From Flavobacterium urumqiense (GTDB lineage: Bacteria; Bacteroidota; Bacteroidia; Flavobacteriales; Flavobacteriaceae): 64,000 nucleotides of DNA. The notes beneath the pieces were generated by a model. The model did no database searches. It saw only the letters and a program-made list of their open reading frames with translations, and had not been told where the DNA came from. Position 1 is the stretch's first letter. Every line of letters begins with the position of its first letter. The stretch is from the NCBI RefSeq assembly GCF_900108015.1, contig NZ_FNVP01000005.1, positions 124,001-188,000 on the forward strand, written 5' to 3'. The translations under genes and the position numbers were made by a program. Shown here piece after piece: positions 10,264-20,248 of this stretch.

Positions 10264-10869
10264 TTATTTATAGAACTGTTGTAAGTCCTGCAATAATTCT
10301 TCACTTTGTTTCACTGTTTTCTTGTAATATTTAGCTACCCACTTGGAGTAAAACAACAAAAATAAGTATCCAAAACTAAAAGAGTAAATCCAAAAATATT
10401 TGATGCCTGTAATATCTCTGTCGTCAAAATATTTGGACATCAAAATTAGAATTGACACCAGAAGCAAGTAGCTTAAAACGGCATTTATTTTCTGCAATTT
10501 GAAAAATTGTAATTTTTGAGTAGCAAATATTTTCAGCGTTGCAGCGTAAGGTCTGTTTACATCTTCGGGAATGGTTAATTGTCGAAGACTTAAAAGACTA
10601 AGGATTGAAAGTGTCGCTAATAGTAAAACGGAAACAATACCCGCACCTTGCAAAAATGTAGTGTCTAATTTGTAGAAATTTATACCGATGAAGAGCACAC
10701 TTATTAAACAAATGATTACGCCTATAATCTCGGGATAAGCTATTTTTTTAATTTTAGAATTGTATTTTTTTTGTGTCATTTGCTCAATCATTTTAGTTGT
10801 TAAATGCTGTTTTTGCTCTGCTGGATTGTTTGGATTATCCCAAGTGTTTTTTAACTCGTCTAATTGCAT
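10264..10869 (-). CDS. Membrane protein paired with an ECF sigma factor, possible anti-sigma factor
   Basis: 201 residues. A soluble N-terminus of about 40 residues starts MQLDELKNTWDNPN, followed by four likely membrane helices (about 44-66, 74-95, 130-145, 158-175) and a charged tail ending SEELLQDLQQFYK. It starts 2 bases after the sigma gene stops, so the two are translated together. Sigma-adjacent membrane proteins with a short cytoplasmic N-terminus often restrain the sigma factor, which is the basis for the call. No zinc anti-sigma motif is visible, so the role is inferred from position. Confidence 0.65.
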   Translation of the reverse strand: MQLDELKNTWDNPNNPAEQKQHLTTKMIEQMTQKKYNSKIKKIAYPEIIGVIICLISVLFIGINFYKLDTTFLQGAGIVSVLLLATLSILSLLSLRQLTIPEDVNRPYAATLKIFATQKLQFFKLQKINAVLSYLLLVSILILMSKYFDDRDITGIKYFWIYSFSFGYLFLLFYSKWVAKYYKKTVKQSEELLQDLQQFYK

Positions 10870-10871
10870 GG

Positions 10872-11423
10872 TTACATTTTTTTAAAAATTTGTGTCTTTA
10901 ACTTTTCTTTAATTCGTGATAGCTTTGTTGCGACATTGCTCGATGAAATACCGATGATTTCTGCAATTTCATCATAACTTTTGTTGTCTAAATAAAGCAT
11001 TACAATGCCCTTGTCAAGTAGATTTAGAGTGTCAATTTGTTGTCTAAATATTTGCCAGTTCTCTTCGGTTTTACTATTGTCAACTTCGTGATAATCTAAA
11101 ACTTGCTCGTCTATCAGAATGGTGAAAATTCTTTTTTTTGACACTTTAAGTTGATAAATGGCAACATTTAAAGCAACTCTGTACATCCAAGTACTAAGCT
11201 TTGACTTTTGAGTAAAAGAATCATAAGATTTCCAAAGTTGGTAAATAATTTCCTGAACTAAATCATTCTTATCATCCGTGCTGTTGGTATAAACAGCTGC
11301 TATTTTGAAAATAAAACCTTCGTTCTCTTTTATTGCTGCTATAAATGTTCCTTTTTTATCCACTAATAATTTACAATTATGTTTCCGATACTTGATTAGT
11401 GTACTACTTTGCGAAAAAATCAC
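10872..11423 (-). CDS. ECF-type RNA polymerase sigma factor
   Basis: Up to 183 residues. Region 2 is seen as DLVQEIIYQLWKSYDSF then KLSTWMYRVALNVA, the core-binding and -10-melting part. Region 4 is LDKGIVMLYLDNKSYDEIAEIIG followed by SSSNVATKLSRIKEKLK, a helix-turn-helix for the -35 element. The first ATG gives about 20 extra N-terminal residues that do not look like the family; a GTG near residue 22 (VDKKGTF) may be the true start. It forms a two-gene unit with the membrane protein downstream. The inducing signal is not evident. Confidence 0.88.
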   Translation of the reverse strand: MIFSQSSTLIKYRKHNCKLLVDKKGTFIAAIKENEGFIFKIAAVYTNSTDDKNDLVQEIIYQLWKSYDSFTQKSKLSTWMYRVALNVAIYQLKVSKKRIFTILIDEQVLDYHEVDNSKTEENWQIFRQQIDTLNLLDKGIVMLYLDNKSYDEIAEIIGISSSNVATKLSRIKEKLKTQIFKKM

Positions 11424-12640
11424 ACTTTAAAAAAAAAATTATGATTTTCAATTTTAGTTTGGGATTGCTGTTGAAGTAAGCTAAAAGATTTTCCGTTCTA
11501 ACAAGCAAGTTAAATATGAATTAAACTATTGCTTTATTGCACTTTGTTGATTTTTTAAAATTATTGATGCTTATCGATAGCACACAGACTTAAGGAAATA
11601 TTATTTTAAAGTTTTTAATAATCGCTTTCGATGGAGTGCTTTCAAAAAGGGTCTTTCCCTCCTAATATCCCAGCGAGAATAGGAATTAAGCCGTGTTTTG
11701 TCTTTCCAATATCATAATATTTATAAGCGTTTATTCACACCTTTGTATCTCGTTGGTCAAAAAACTCAGTCGATTCTACCGAATTATATACGCCCTGCAT
11801 TATTTCCTATACAGACTTATTTTTAGTAGATTTTTTAAAAGTCATTTACTAAATGTGCCATATATTTTTATTTGTTTTATTTTTTATTTTTAGTTTTTTT
11901 ACCGGAATGTTCCGTTTAGTCCTAAAAATAAAACTTTTTAAACTATTATAAGTTCTCTCCTTATTTATTTTACAAACCAATACTTTTCGATAACAATTTT
12001 TATAACAACTATCACAATATATGTTAGCAAATCAGCACAAGAGAATGAGGTTCTAATCCTATTATGGTAATTTTTTATTTTTCTAAATGTAGGTTTTTGA
12101 CAATATTTAAAAATTGAAGAAATTCTACATCGAAAGAGAAAATTAAGGCAAATATCGTAACAGTTAAAACCAGTAATTGAAGAAAAGAGTTTAAAAAATA
12201 ATAGACTAAAATAGCAACCAAAATATCATTCAGGTGAGGCCTCGTGAACCGTCTTGGACAAAAAAAACAATCATGACTTCAATAAAAACAATCAAAATTG
12301 TAAAGCCAAAGTAGTTTCTGATACATGTCCGGATAATGTTACTTTAGGTTATCTATCTTGATTTCGTAAATGCTCTCACTATTGTCAAAGCTAAAGTATG
12401 AAAAAATACTTGCAAGACACGGAATGGACTTTTCATTTTTTGATTTTTTTATAATTGTATCAATTTACTTGAAGAATCGCAGAGGTAATTCTTTCTGTTT
12501 TTATTATGTAAAGTATTTGATTTGTAGCCTTATAGGGGTTATTTAGTGTTGATTGGATAATATCCAATGCCTTGATATCTTATTAAATATCTATTTTTAG
12601 TCAGTAGGCATAACGGATTCTAATAACCACTATAATTTTT
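11424..12640. other. 1.2-kb AT-rich region with no confident gene
   Basis: There is no frame with family features. One 66-codon plus-strand frame near 11693-11893 is hydrophobic and AT-driven and I do not accept it. Short less AT-rich islands (about 11640-11700 and 12235-12265) could be traces of decayed coding DNA, but I cannot identify them. The region sits upstream of a dead katG, which fits a decayed accessory stretch. Confidence 0.5.
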
Positions 12641-12668
12641 ATCTATCAAAAAAATAATATTGATAGAT
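12641..12668. promoter_or_regulatory. inverted repeat upstream of katG, possible operator
   Basis: ATCTATCAA and TTGATAGAT form a perfect 9-bp inverted repeat with a 10-nt spacer, just upstream of the putative -7 element. The position suits a regulator site; it does not match a PerR or Fur box that I can recognise. Confidence 0.4.
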
Positions 12669-12677
12669 ATGAATCAT

Positions 12678-12685
12678 TAAGTTTG
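12678..12685 (+). promoter_or_regulatory. likely -7 promoter element of the katG remnant
   Basis: TAAGTTTG matches TAnnTTTG and lies 35 bases before the katG start codon, next to the inverted repeat. Confidence 0.45.
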
Positions 12686-12720
12686 CACTGAAAGTTAATA
12701 AATAAAAAATAAATTGCATC

Positions 12721-14971
<2,251 letters not shown>

Positions 14972-14990
14972 AAATTAATTATATAATACT

Positions 14991-15030
14991 AAAAAGGTGG
15001 TCTGTAAACTAAACAGGCCACCTTTTTAAT
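14991..15030 (+). terminator. rho-independent terminator after the katG remnant
   Basis: A 14-bp stem, AAAAAGGTGGTCTG with CAGGCCACCTTTTT (one G-T pair), has a 9-nt loop and starts 20 bases after the katG stop. Confidence 0.88.
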
Positions 15031-15177
15031 TTTCTAATTGATTTGTTGTTGCTTATTTTGGCTAGGAGGATTTGTCCTCCGTCCGGTGTTAAAAATTTAT
15101 GCGCAGGAAAAATCAGTATGAATAAAACGTAGTAGAGCGGGAATCTTGCTAGAAGATATAATCACAGTGGTAAAGTT

Positions 15178-15206
15178 ATTGCGAGGAACGAAGCAATCGC
15201 ATTTAG
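15178..15206 (+). repeat. GCGAGGAACGAAGCAATC-type repeat, single copy
   Basis: The core GCGAGGAACGAAGCAATC, followed by GCATTTAG, recurs with few changes at 48582-48611 and, inverted, at 48789-48816. Strings like this are scattered in many bacterial genomes as short palindromic or MITE-like units. The rest of the gap (15031-15341) holds no gene. Confidence 0.7.
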
Positions 15207-15287
15207 TTTGTTGTTTTATTTACTCCTAATTGTGGGGAACGAATTCTTAAAGTTTAAAGTAACTGCGTTGCAAACGCTACGACTCTG

Positions 15288-15327
15288 CTCTAAATTAAAA
15301 TTGGCACTCGTTGCAAAAGAGCGCCAA
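15288..15327. repeat. palindromic repeat, left copy next to the exported-protein gene
   Basis: CTCTAAATTAAAATTGGCAC followed by TCGTTGCAAAAGAGCGCCAAT. The same unit occurs at 16442-16483 on the other side of the gene, almost base for base. The core ATTGGCaCTC with GAGcGCCAAT is a hairpin. Confidence 0.75.
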
Positions 15328-15341
15328 TGGGATTCTTTATT

Positions 15342-16310
15342 TTAATTTACAGGATCTACAACTAATCGTTTAATTTTTGTATCTTTTTTGAAATCTGAAA
15401 TAGTAAAAGAATTTTTATCCAATTTTAAACTAATATCTTCCCAATTTCCCTTGTAATCATCTACGTCCAAAATAAATTGAATATTAGGATAGGATTTTAC
15501 TGTAATTTGTAAAGCATTTTCTTGCTCCTCGATCCAACCAACATAAAATTGTAATTTTCCTAATTTTTCTTGTAATTCTTCTAAAGTACTCCCCACTCCA
15601 ATTCCTTCCTTGGTTTTAAATATCTCTGAATAAATAATTATATAATTTATTTTGTCTTTCCAATACCAGCCATTACAATTGGCTGACGAAATATAAAAGA
15701 CATTTGGATTGCCTTTATGCTCAGTTTTAGATATGCTTTTGCCAAAATCTAAAGCTCCAATAGTTATTTCCGGTTTTTCTATGGTTTGACCATCTTTACC
15801 GTTACTAATGACTGTTCCCAAATTAAAACCGCCATCACAGCAAGCATCAGTGCAAGTACCGAAACCTTGAACAGATTTATAGGCATAATTATTTTTTGCG
15901 AAGTTTTGCCAAGATCCTCCTATTTTGAAATATCCAGCAGAATTATTAGTTACTAAATAATCCGAAGATGGTATGGCTTTCAACTGCTCAAATTCCTTCG
16001 TTTTTATTATCAAAAGCTTGGTCAGTCGATCCATTTCTTTCAGTTGCTTTTCTAATTCAACATGATTGGCAGTTAATTCATTTTGTTTTATTTCGAACTC
16101 TTTAGTCAACTGAACAATTGTGTTTTTTTGTTGCTCAATAGTTGAGTTGAATTCAATGACTTTTGTGTTGGAATTGTTTCGTTCATTCCCTAATACAACA
16201 GTTAGACTATCGCGTGAAAAAGTCAACTGCGCAATTTGCTCTTTCTTGTTTTGTGCATAAGTAATTGTTAAAGCAAACGACGCTAATATGATAAAAAAAA
16301 TTTTCTTCAT
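15342..16310 (-). CDS. Exported coiled-coil protein of unknown function
   Basis: 322 residues. A signal peptide ends near TYAQN. Residues about 20-112 have heptad-rich, charged sequence predicted as a long coiled coil (for example ELEKQLKEMDRLTKLLIIKTKEF). The rest is a globular domain with a Cys-rich stretch GTCTDACCDGG near 152-162 and a lone Cys in SANCNGWYW. The C-terminal half, from about 230 (GVGSTLEELQEKLGKLQ), resembles small exported domains seen in Bacteroidota, but I cannot name a family. The gene stands alone between two direct copies of a palindromic repeat, which suggests it arrived as a unit. Confidence 0.75.
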   Translation of the reverse strand: MKKIFFIILASFALTITYAQNKKEQIAQLTFSRDSLTVVLGNERNNSNTKVIEFNSTIEQQKNTIVQLTKEFEIKQNELTANHVELEKQLKEMDRLTKLLIIKTKEFEQLKAIPSSDYLVTNNSAGYFKIGGSWQNFAKNNYAYKSVQGFGTCTDACCDGGFNLGTVISNGKDGQTIEKPEITIGALDFGKSISKTEHKGNPNVFYISSANCNGWYWKDKINYIIIYSEIFKTKEGIGVGSTLEELQEKLGKLQFYVGWIEEQENALQITVKSYPNIQFILDVDDYKGNWEDISLKLDKNSFTISDFKKDTKIKRLVVDPVN

Positions 16311-16374
16311 TATTTTTGATTTTTTAGTTTTCTGTTTTGAATGATGGCAAATATATTTTCTCTCGGTATTTTAA

Positions 16375-16483
16375 CCTAACGTTTGGCAGCTTGGAAAGGT
16401 TAGGGGCAAGAGAGCGCCAATTGGAAACCGCTGCGATTGTACTCTAAATTAAAATTGGCACTCGTTGCAAACGAGCGCCAATT
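16375..16483. repeat. palindromes and right copy of the repeat flanking the exported-protein gene
   Basis: CCTAAC (16375-16380) and GTTAGG (16399-16404) form a small inverted pair with 18 nt between. Then come GAGCGCCAATT (16411-16421) and, from 16442, the same CTCTAAATTAAAATTGGCAC unit as at 15288, ending AACGAGCGCCAAT. Together they make a nest of inverted repeats upstream of the gene. Confidence 0.65.
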
Positions 16484-16550
16484 TTAGAAAGCAAAGTAAT
16501 GAGAAGAATTGCAATATATTAGTAAAAAAAATAAAAAGAAAGATGATTTT

Positions 16551-17447
16551 TTATTTCAAAAAACCCTCTTTCTTGTATGCTGGATTAGGATATTTATAAA
16601 ATCCTTCACCTGTATCCACTCCTAGTTTACCTTTGTCAATAAAATTTTCTTTTAAATATTCTACCGTTTTAATTTTAATCGGATCTTGGGTAGCATCCGC
16701 AGCCATTTTGTTGATATTGTAGGCAGTTGTGATGCCTACAACATCTAAAATTCCAAAAGGACCAACAGGCGCTCCTGTTGCAACCATCCACGTTTTATCA
16801 ATTGTTTCTACATCAGAAACTCCTTTTATCAATAAGTTGGTTGCAGCATTTAATAATGGTACTAACAGAGAATTTAGAATGTAACCAGGTTGCTCTTTAT
16901 ATAATGGTAAGGCCACCATTCCTATAGTTTTTGTAAAGGCTACAACAGCATCAAAAACTTCGCTCGCAGTTCCTGGATGTCCCATTATTTCTGCTGTGTT
17001 GTGCTTCCATATTTCATTTGCAAAATGCAATGCTAAAAATTTTTCGGGACGTTTGGTAAACTCTGCAAATTGGCTTGGTAACATAGTAGAAGAATTAGTA
17101 GCAAATATGGTTTTAACCGGAGAAACTGCCGCTAATTTTTCATAAAAGTCAATTTTGATTTTTGGGTTTTCAGGAACGGCTTCAATCAATAGATCAGCAT
17201 CTTTTACGGCTTCTGCTAAATCTGATGAATAACTTAAATTAGCATAAGTCGCCTCTAATTGTTCTTTCGATGCCTGCAAATCGCTTTTATAGGCTTCACT
17301 TAAAACGCTGAATTTTGTTTTGGCTTTGGCCAAAACTTCGTCATTAATATCATATATGGTAACATTATATCCATTAAAAGCAGTTTGAAAGGCTATTTGA
17401 TAACCCAAAACACCGCTACCGGCAATAGTTATATTTTTAAAGCTCAT
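16551..17447 (-). CDS. 3-hydroxyacyl-CoA dehydrogenase (3-hydroxybutyryl-CoA dehydrogenase type)
   Basis: 298 residues, a full-length single-domain enzyme. The NAD-binding Rossmann fold starts at once (ITIAGSGVLGYQIAFQTA), with the family segment LIEAVPENPKIKIDFYEKL and FATNSSTMLPSQFAE near 115-130. The substrate region has LHFANEIWKHNTAEIMGHPGT, with the catalytic His in LHFA. The C-terminal domain carries GPFGILDVVGI. It oxidises 3-hydroxyacyl-CoA to the 3-keto form in the cytoplasm. GSGVLG replaces the more usual GAGTMG. A second NAD-dependent hydroxyacid dehydrogenase lies just upstream on the same strand. Confidence 0.9.
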   Translation of the reverse strand: MSFKNITIAGSGVLGYQIAFQTAFNGYNVTIYDINDEVLAKAKTKFSVLSEAYKSDLQASKEQLEATYANLSYSSDLAEAVKDADLLIEAVPENPKIKIDFYEKLAAVSPVKTIFATNSSTMLPSQFAEFTKRPEKFLALHFANEIWKHNTAEIMGHPGTASEVFDAVVAFTKTIGMVALPLYKEQPGYILNSLLVPLLNAATNLLIKGVSDVETIDKTWMVATGAPVGPFGILDVVGITTAYNINKMAADATQDPIKIKTVEYLKENFIDKGKLGVDTGEGFYKYPNPAYKKEGFLK

Positions 17448-17532
17448 AATTTTTTATTTTTAAAGTTATTTATTTTATTATTGTTATTTGTGAAACAGAA
17501 GCGTTACAATGGTTTCCAGAAAATTTTGGATA

Positions 17533-18393
17533 TTACTTGTTTTTTAAACTGCTGATTATTGCCATAACATCTTGATCACCTAGTCCTTCTTTTTCTGCTG
17601 CAGCATAACTGTCATACAACGGATGAATCAACGGGGAATCGAGTCCGGCTTCTTTGGCCAGCCGTAAATCTTTAACCAGGTGTTTCAACGCAAATGCTGC
17701 GGGATAGGAGTCGCTTAGAATGTTAGGTGTTTTGATATTCGTAATTCCGTTACCGCAGGCGCCTTGATTGATAATGTTGAGCATGTCTTCTTTGCTCACG
17801 CCATTTTTCTCGGCAAATAAAACGGTTTCGGCTAATCCTTGAAGATTTAATCCCAACAAGTAATTGATGGCTAATTTAGCTGAACTTGCTACGCCCGCTT
17901 CTCCAACGTGAATGGCAATTTTACCCAAAACATCAAATATTGGTTTGGCAAGTTCATAGTCTTCGCTTGCAGCTCCTACAAGAATGACCAGCGTTCCGTC
18001 TTGCGCCGGTTTTACACTTCCAGAAACGGGAGCATCTATGAAATGCACGTTATGTTGGTTGCAAATAGTTTTTAAATAACGGGAGGTTTCCGGGGAAACC
18101 GTGCTCATGTTGATGATGATTTTACCCGCAGATGCTGAAGACAATAAACCTGTTGGTCCTTCAAAAACTTCTTTGACCGCTGCATCATTGGATAACATAG
18201 TCAAAACTACGTCACAAGTTTCCATTAGTTCATGCAAACTGTTTGCTGCTTTTGCTCCAGCTATTAGTAATGGCGCTTCTTTATCTTTGGTACGATTGAA
18301 AACCGAAACTTCAAAACCTGCTTTGAGTAGGTTCATCACCATTGGATTTCCCATGTTGCCAAGACCGATCCATCCTAATTTTAATTTACTCAT
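17533..18393 (-). CDS. NAD(P)-dependent 3-hydroxyisobutyrate dehydrogenase-family oxidoreductase
   Basis: 286 residues. The N-terminal nucleotide-binding motif is GLGNMGNPMVMNLLKAG. It is followed by the substrate signature DAPVSGSVKPAQDGTL near 121-136 and the catalytic-lysine motif GEAGVASSAKLAINYLLG near 165-182. The basic residue in NRT after the second strand suggests NADP preference. The family includes 3-hydroxyisobutyrate, tartronate semialdehyde and succinate semialdehyde reductases, which I cannot tell apart here. It lies about 85 bases upstream of the hydroxyacyl-CoA dehydrogenase gene and may be cotranscribed with it. Confidence 0.88.
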   Translation of the reverse strand: MSKLKLGWIGLGNMGNPMVMNLLKAGFEVSVFNRTKDKEAPLLIAGAKAANSLHELMETCDVVLTMLSNDAAVKEVFEGPTGLLSSASAGKIIINMSTVSPETSRYLKTICNQHNVHFIDAPVSGSVKPAQDGTLVILVGAASEDYELAKPIFDVLGKIAIHVGEAGVASSAKLAINYLLGLNLQGLAETVLFAEKNGVSKEDMLNIINQGACGNGITNIKTPNILSDSYPAAFALKHLVKDLRLAKEAGLDSPLIHPLYDSYAAAEKEGLGDQDVMAIISSLKNK

Positions 18394-18423
18394 AATTTTT
18401 GTGTTGTTTATATTATTTGCTCA

Positions 18424-18478
18424 TTGTGGGCATAGTTTGTAAAAATACGCTAATTATTGTGGCATATTAGTGCGGTCG
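18424..18478. repeat. diverged RAYT-end repeat
   Basis: It resembles the transposase right end (19304-19358) along its length: TGGGCATAGTTTGT, then ACGCTAATTATTGTGGCATA, then GTGCGGTCGG, with several changes. The fragment of the next gene ends inside it. Confidence 0.6.
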
Positions 18479-18598
18479 GAGAAACAGCCTATTGGACAGT
18501 TTATTTTTCGCATTTACAGACAGCAAAAAAAACGCTAGAAGTAACATGACAAAAATGGCGATTAAAGTAATGGTACTTAAAATATTGGTTTTATCCAT
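18467..18598 (-). pseudogene. N-terminal fragment of a membrane protein, cut by a repeat
   Basis: 43 codons, MDKTNILSTITLIAIFVMLL and onward to KNKLSNRLFLRPH. One strong membrane helix is followed by a basic loop. In flavobacteria this kind of start heads multi-helix membrane proteins with a C-terminal AraC-type DNA-binding domain; that identification is from memory of the family and is tentative. The stop codon lies in the diverged RAYT-end repeat and no continuation is seen beyond it. I read it as a truncated gene, though a small one-helix protein cannot be ruled out. Confidence 0.5.
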
Positions 18599-18627
18599 TT
18601 CGTTTTTTTTTAATGCTCGATTTATAG

Positions 18628-18661
18628 ACAATCGTTAGCGCAGTTTTTCAAACTGTGCCCA
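18628..18661. repeat. left inverted arm of the RAYT unit
   Basis: 34 bases starting ACAATCGTTAGCGCAG and ending AAACTGTGCCCA. The reverse complement matches 19304-19337 with one mismatch. The arm holds its own small hairpin, GCGCAGTTT with AAACTGTGC. Confidence 0.85.
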
Positions 18662-18674
18662 TTCCAATTAGGAG

Positions 18675-19229
18675 CTAATATAATTCTAATAAAATTACCT
18701 CTAATTCATTTTCTAATGCAGCATAATTTCTTGCAGAACTGAAATAATAATCTTCTGGCAGCGTTACAATCTTATCTTTTACAGGATTGTTGTGAATGTA
18801 ATCCATTTTTTGTTTTAGAAAGTTATTACTAAAGATATGTTCCGCATGATAGCCGTTTTGCCAAACTTTATATTGTTGTTCTTGTTTTAAATGGGCACAA
18901 GCTTTTTTAAAATAATCCAACATCCATTCTCTTCTGCTTTCCGGTTGTTCAATAATTGTCTGAATAATTTTTTTGGAGGTAAATTTTTTAAAATCACGCA
19001 TCACATCTGATAAAACAAAACCATTTGTTGCTTTGCAAAGCAAATGAATATGGCTGTGCATAATACAATATCCATAGATTTCTAATCCTTTTTGATTTTG
19101 ACAATAGTGTAACGCTTGAATAATAATTTGTTTTTGATTTAATCGTGTAAAAACATCTATCCAGCCCACTGTAGTAATCGTTATAAAATAAGCATCTTCT
19201 GTTGTTGTGGCTTTATACTTTGTAAACAT
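18675..19229 (-). CDS. REP-associated tyrosine transposase (RAYT, Y1/HUH family)
   Basis: 184 residues from ATG at 19229; seven more residues are possible upstream. The start MFTKYKATTTEDAYFITITT leads into the IS200-like Y1 transposase fold. The HUH metal motif is IMHSHIHLL near 67-75, and the family tail MDYIHNNPVKDKIV then DYYFSSARNY is present. RAYTs are single-copy, chromosomally embedded relatives of IS200 transposases that act on short palindromic repeats rather than moving as a simple IS. Two 34-bp palindrome-bearing arms flank the gene in inverted orientation. I cannot point to the catalytic Tyr with confidence. It appears intact. Confidence 0.9.
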   Translation of the reverse strand: MFTKYKATTTEDAYFITITTVGWIDVFTRLNQKQIIIQALHYCQNQKGLEIYGYCIMHSHIHLLCKATNGFVLSDVMRDFKKFTSKKIIQTIIEQPESRREWMLDYFKKACAHLKQEQQYKVWQNGYHAEHIFSNNFLKQKMDYIHNNPVKDKIVTLPEDYYFSSARNYAALENELEVILLELY

Positions 19230-19358
19230 TTTTTGTTTTAAAAATAACAAAAAGCCATGAATAATTCATAGCTTTTTGTTTCATTTATAATATTTGGCCA
19301 TTGTGGGCACAGTTTGCAAAACTGCGCTAACGATTGTTGCATATCAGCGTGATCGGGT
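19185..19358. repeat. 174-bp direct repeat, copy 1 (right end of the RAYT unit)
   Basis: It covers the first codons of the transposase, the hairpin and the right arm. The copy at 19782-19955 is the same length without gaps and differs at five positions by my count. Confidence 0.9.
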
Positions 19359-19371
19359 TTTAAATTTAATA

Positions 19372-19557
19372 TTATTGAGCAGTTCTAAAATTGCCAAAAA
19401 TTGTTGCCAATAGTAACATTCCAATTCCAATTCCAAAAAATAAGCCTTTTGTCAAATCAGGGAATTCTACAAAATGAGAAAAAATTTGTGAAACTGCGAT
19501 TACGAACATTCCAATTGACATTAGAATTAGTGATTTTCTTTTTGTTGTTTTTTTCAT
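19372..19557 (-). CDS. Small two-helix membrane protein of unknown function
   Basis: 61 residues. A basic start (MKKTTKRKS) precedes two hydrophobic helices (about 10-27 and 39-56) joined by a short loop with FPDLTKG, and a short tail ends NFRTAQ. This layout is frequent among small flavobacterial inner-membrane proteins, but I know no function. It lies between the two 174-bp repeat copies, so it may have been caught in a duplication or carried with it. Confidence 0.65.
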   Translation of the reverse strand: MKKTTKRKSLILMSIGMFVIAVSQIFSHFVEFPDLTKGLFFGIGIGMLLLATIFGNFRTAQ

Positions 19558-19781
19558 TTTCTTCTTTTAATATTTAAAGGTTTATAATTAGTATTAGAAT
19601 TTTATTAATTGTTACAATTAGTTGTTGTATTGCCCCTCGGTCTTGCAGTATGACGCACAACGTCAGTTCGTCTAAAAACCTTCAAACGAACTCATTTTAG
19701 TTAATCAATAAATAAATATATTGGATTTAAACTATAATTAAAATTCTTTTTAATAAAAAACCACTTTTATATTCTAAAAAT
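19558..19781. other. AT-rich spacer, no gene seen
   Basis: There is no frame of note. An AACG-bearing palindrome-like string (GCACAACGTCAGTTCG near 19651-19666) resembles those beside other genes in this zone. The rest of the wider gap is filled by the next three entries. Confidence 0.45.
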
Positions 19782-19955
19782 AAAATACGCGTCTTCTGTT
19801 GTTGTGGCTTTATACTTTGTAGACATTTTTTGTTTTAAAAATAACAAAAAGCCATGAATAATTCATAGCTTTTTGTTTCATTTATATTATTTGGCCATTG
19901 TGGGCACAGTTTGCAAAACTGCGCTAACGATTGTGGCATATCAGCGTGATCGGGT
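19782..19955. repeat. 174-bp direct repeat, copy 2 (relic of a second RAYT end)
   Basis: It carries the hairpin, the 34-bp arm (19901-19934) and, on the minus strand from 19826, the first 16 codons of a transposase (MSTKYKATTTEDAYFI). Then the frame runs into unrelated DNA and stops. It is the stump of a second transposase copy. Confidence 0.88.
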
Positions 19956-20117
19956 AAACACGCTATTGATTTTTCAATTTGGTTGATTAAAAACAACTAC
20001 GTAAGCCACAGAGGGAATATTTGGATAGACACTAATATAGGTTCAGAAAATAAAACTTTTGACATTAAAGATCTTCTTTTGGTTTTTAAACTGGAACGCT
20101 CTGAAACTGTTGCATAA
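19953..20117 (+). pseudogene. possible C-terminal coding remnant of an unknown gene
   Basis: An open frame starts at the repeat boundary and reads HAIDFSIWLIKNNYVSHRGN then IWIDTNIGSENKTFDIKD, ending LERSETVA. The amino acid mix looks like real protein and there is no start codon, as expected if the front was lost at the repeat junction. No family was recognised. Confidence 0.4.
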
Positions 20118-20123
20118 CGTTCC

Positions 20124-20236
20124 CTTGCTACAAGTGGTTTGGGGTTAAATTAAGCCTTATCTTCGGATTTGCCAAAACATCCCAAATACAAAACCATTTT
20201 TCCATTAAGTCAATTGCCCAAATCAATTGTAGCAAG
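20124..20236. repeat. inverted-repeat element CTTGCTACAA / TTGTAGCAAG
   Basis: CTTGCTACAA (20124-20133) and TTGTAGCAAG (20227-20236) are perfect 10-bp inverted ends around about 93 bases with no gene. GTTACCAGCAG follows at once and is mirrored by TGCTGGTAAC on the far side of the next gene. Confidence 0.65.
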
Positions 20237-20248
20237 TGTTACCAGCAG

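Larger units (their letters stand above)
18628..19337. mobile_element. RAYT unit bounded by 34-bp inverted palindromic arms
   Basis: The transposase gene with its arms at 18628-18661 and 19304-19337. Between gene and right arm lies another hairpin, AAAAAGCCATGAAT with ATTCATAGCTTTTT, at about 19250-19278. No target-site duplication was recognised. Confidence 0.75.

Noticed and set aside
11693..11893. 66-codon plus-strand frame, hydrophobic
   Set aside because: Its composition is what AT-rich DNA gives by chance, it has no ribosome binding site, and no family features are seen.
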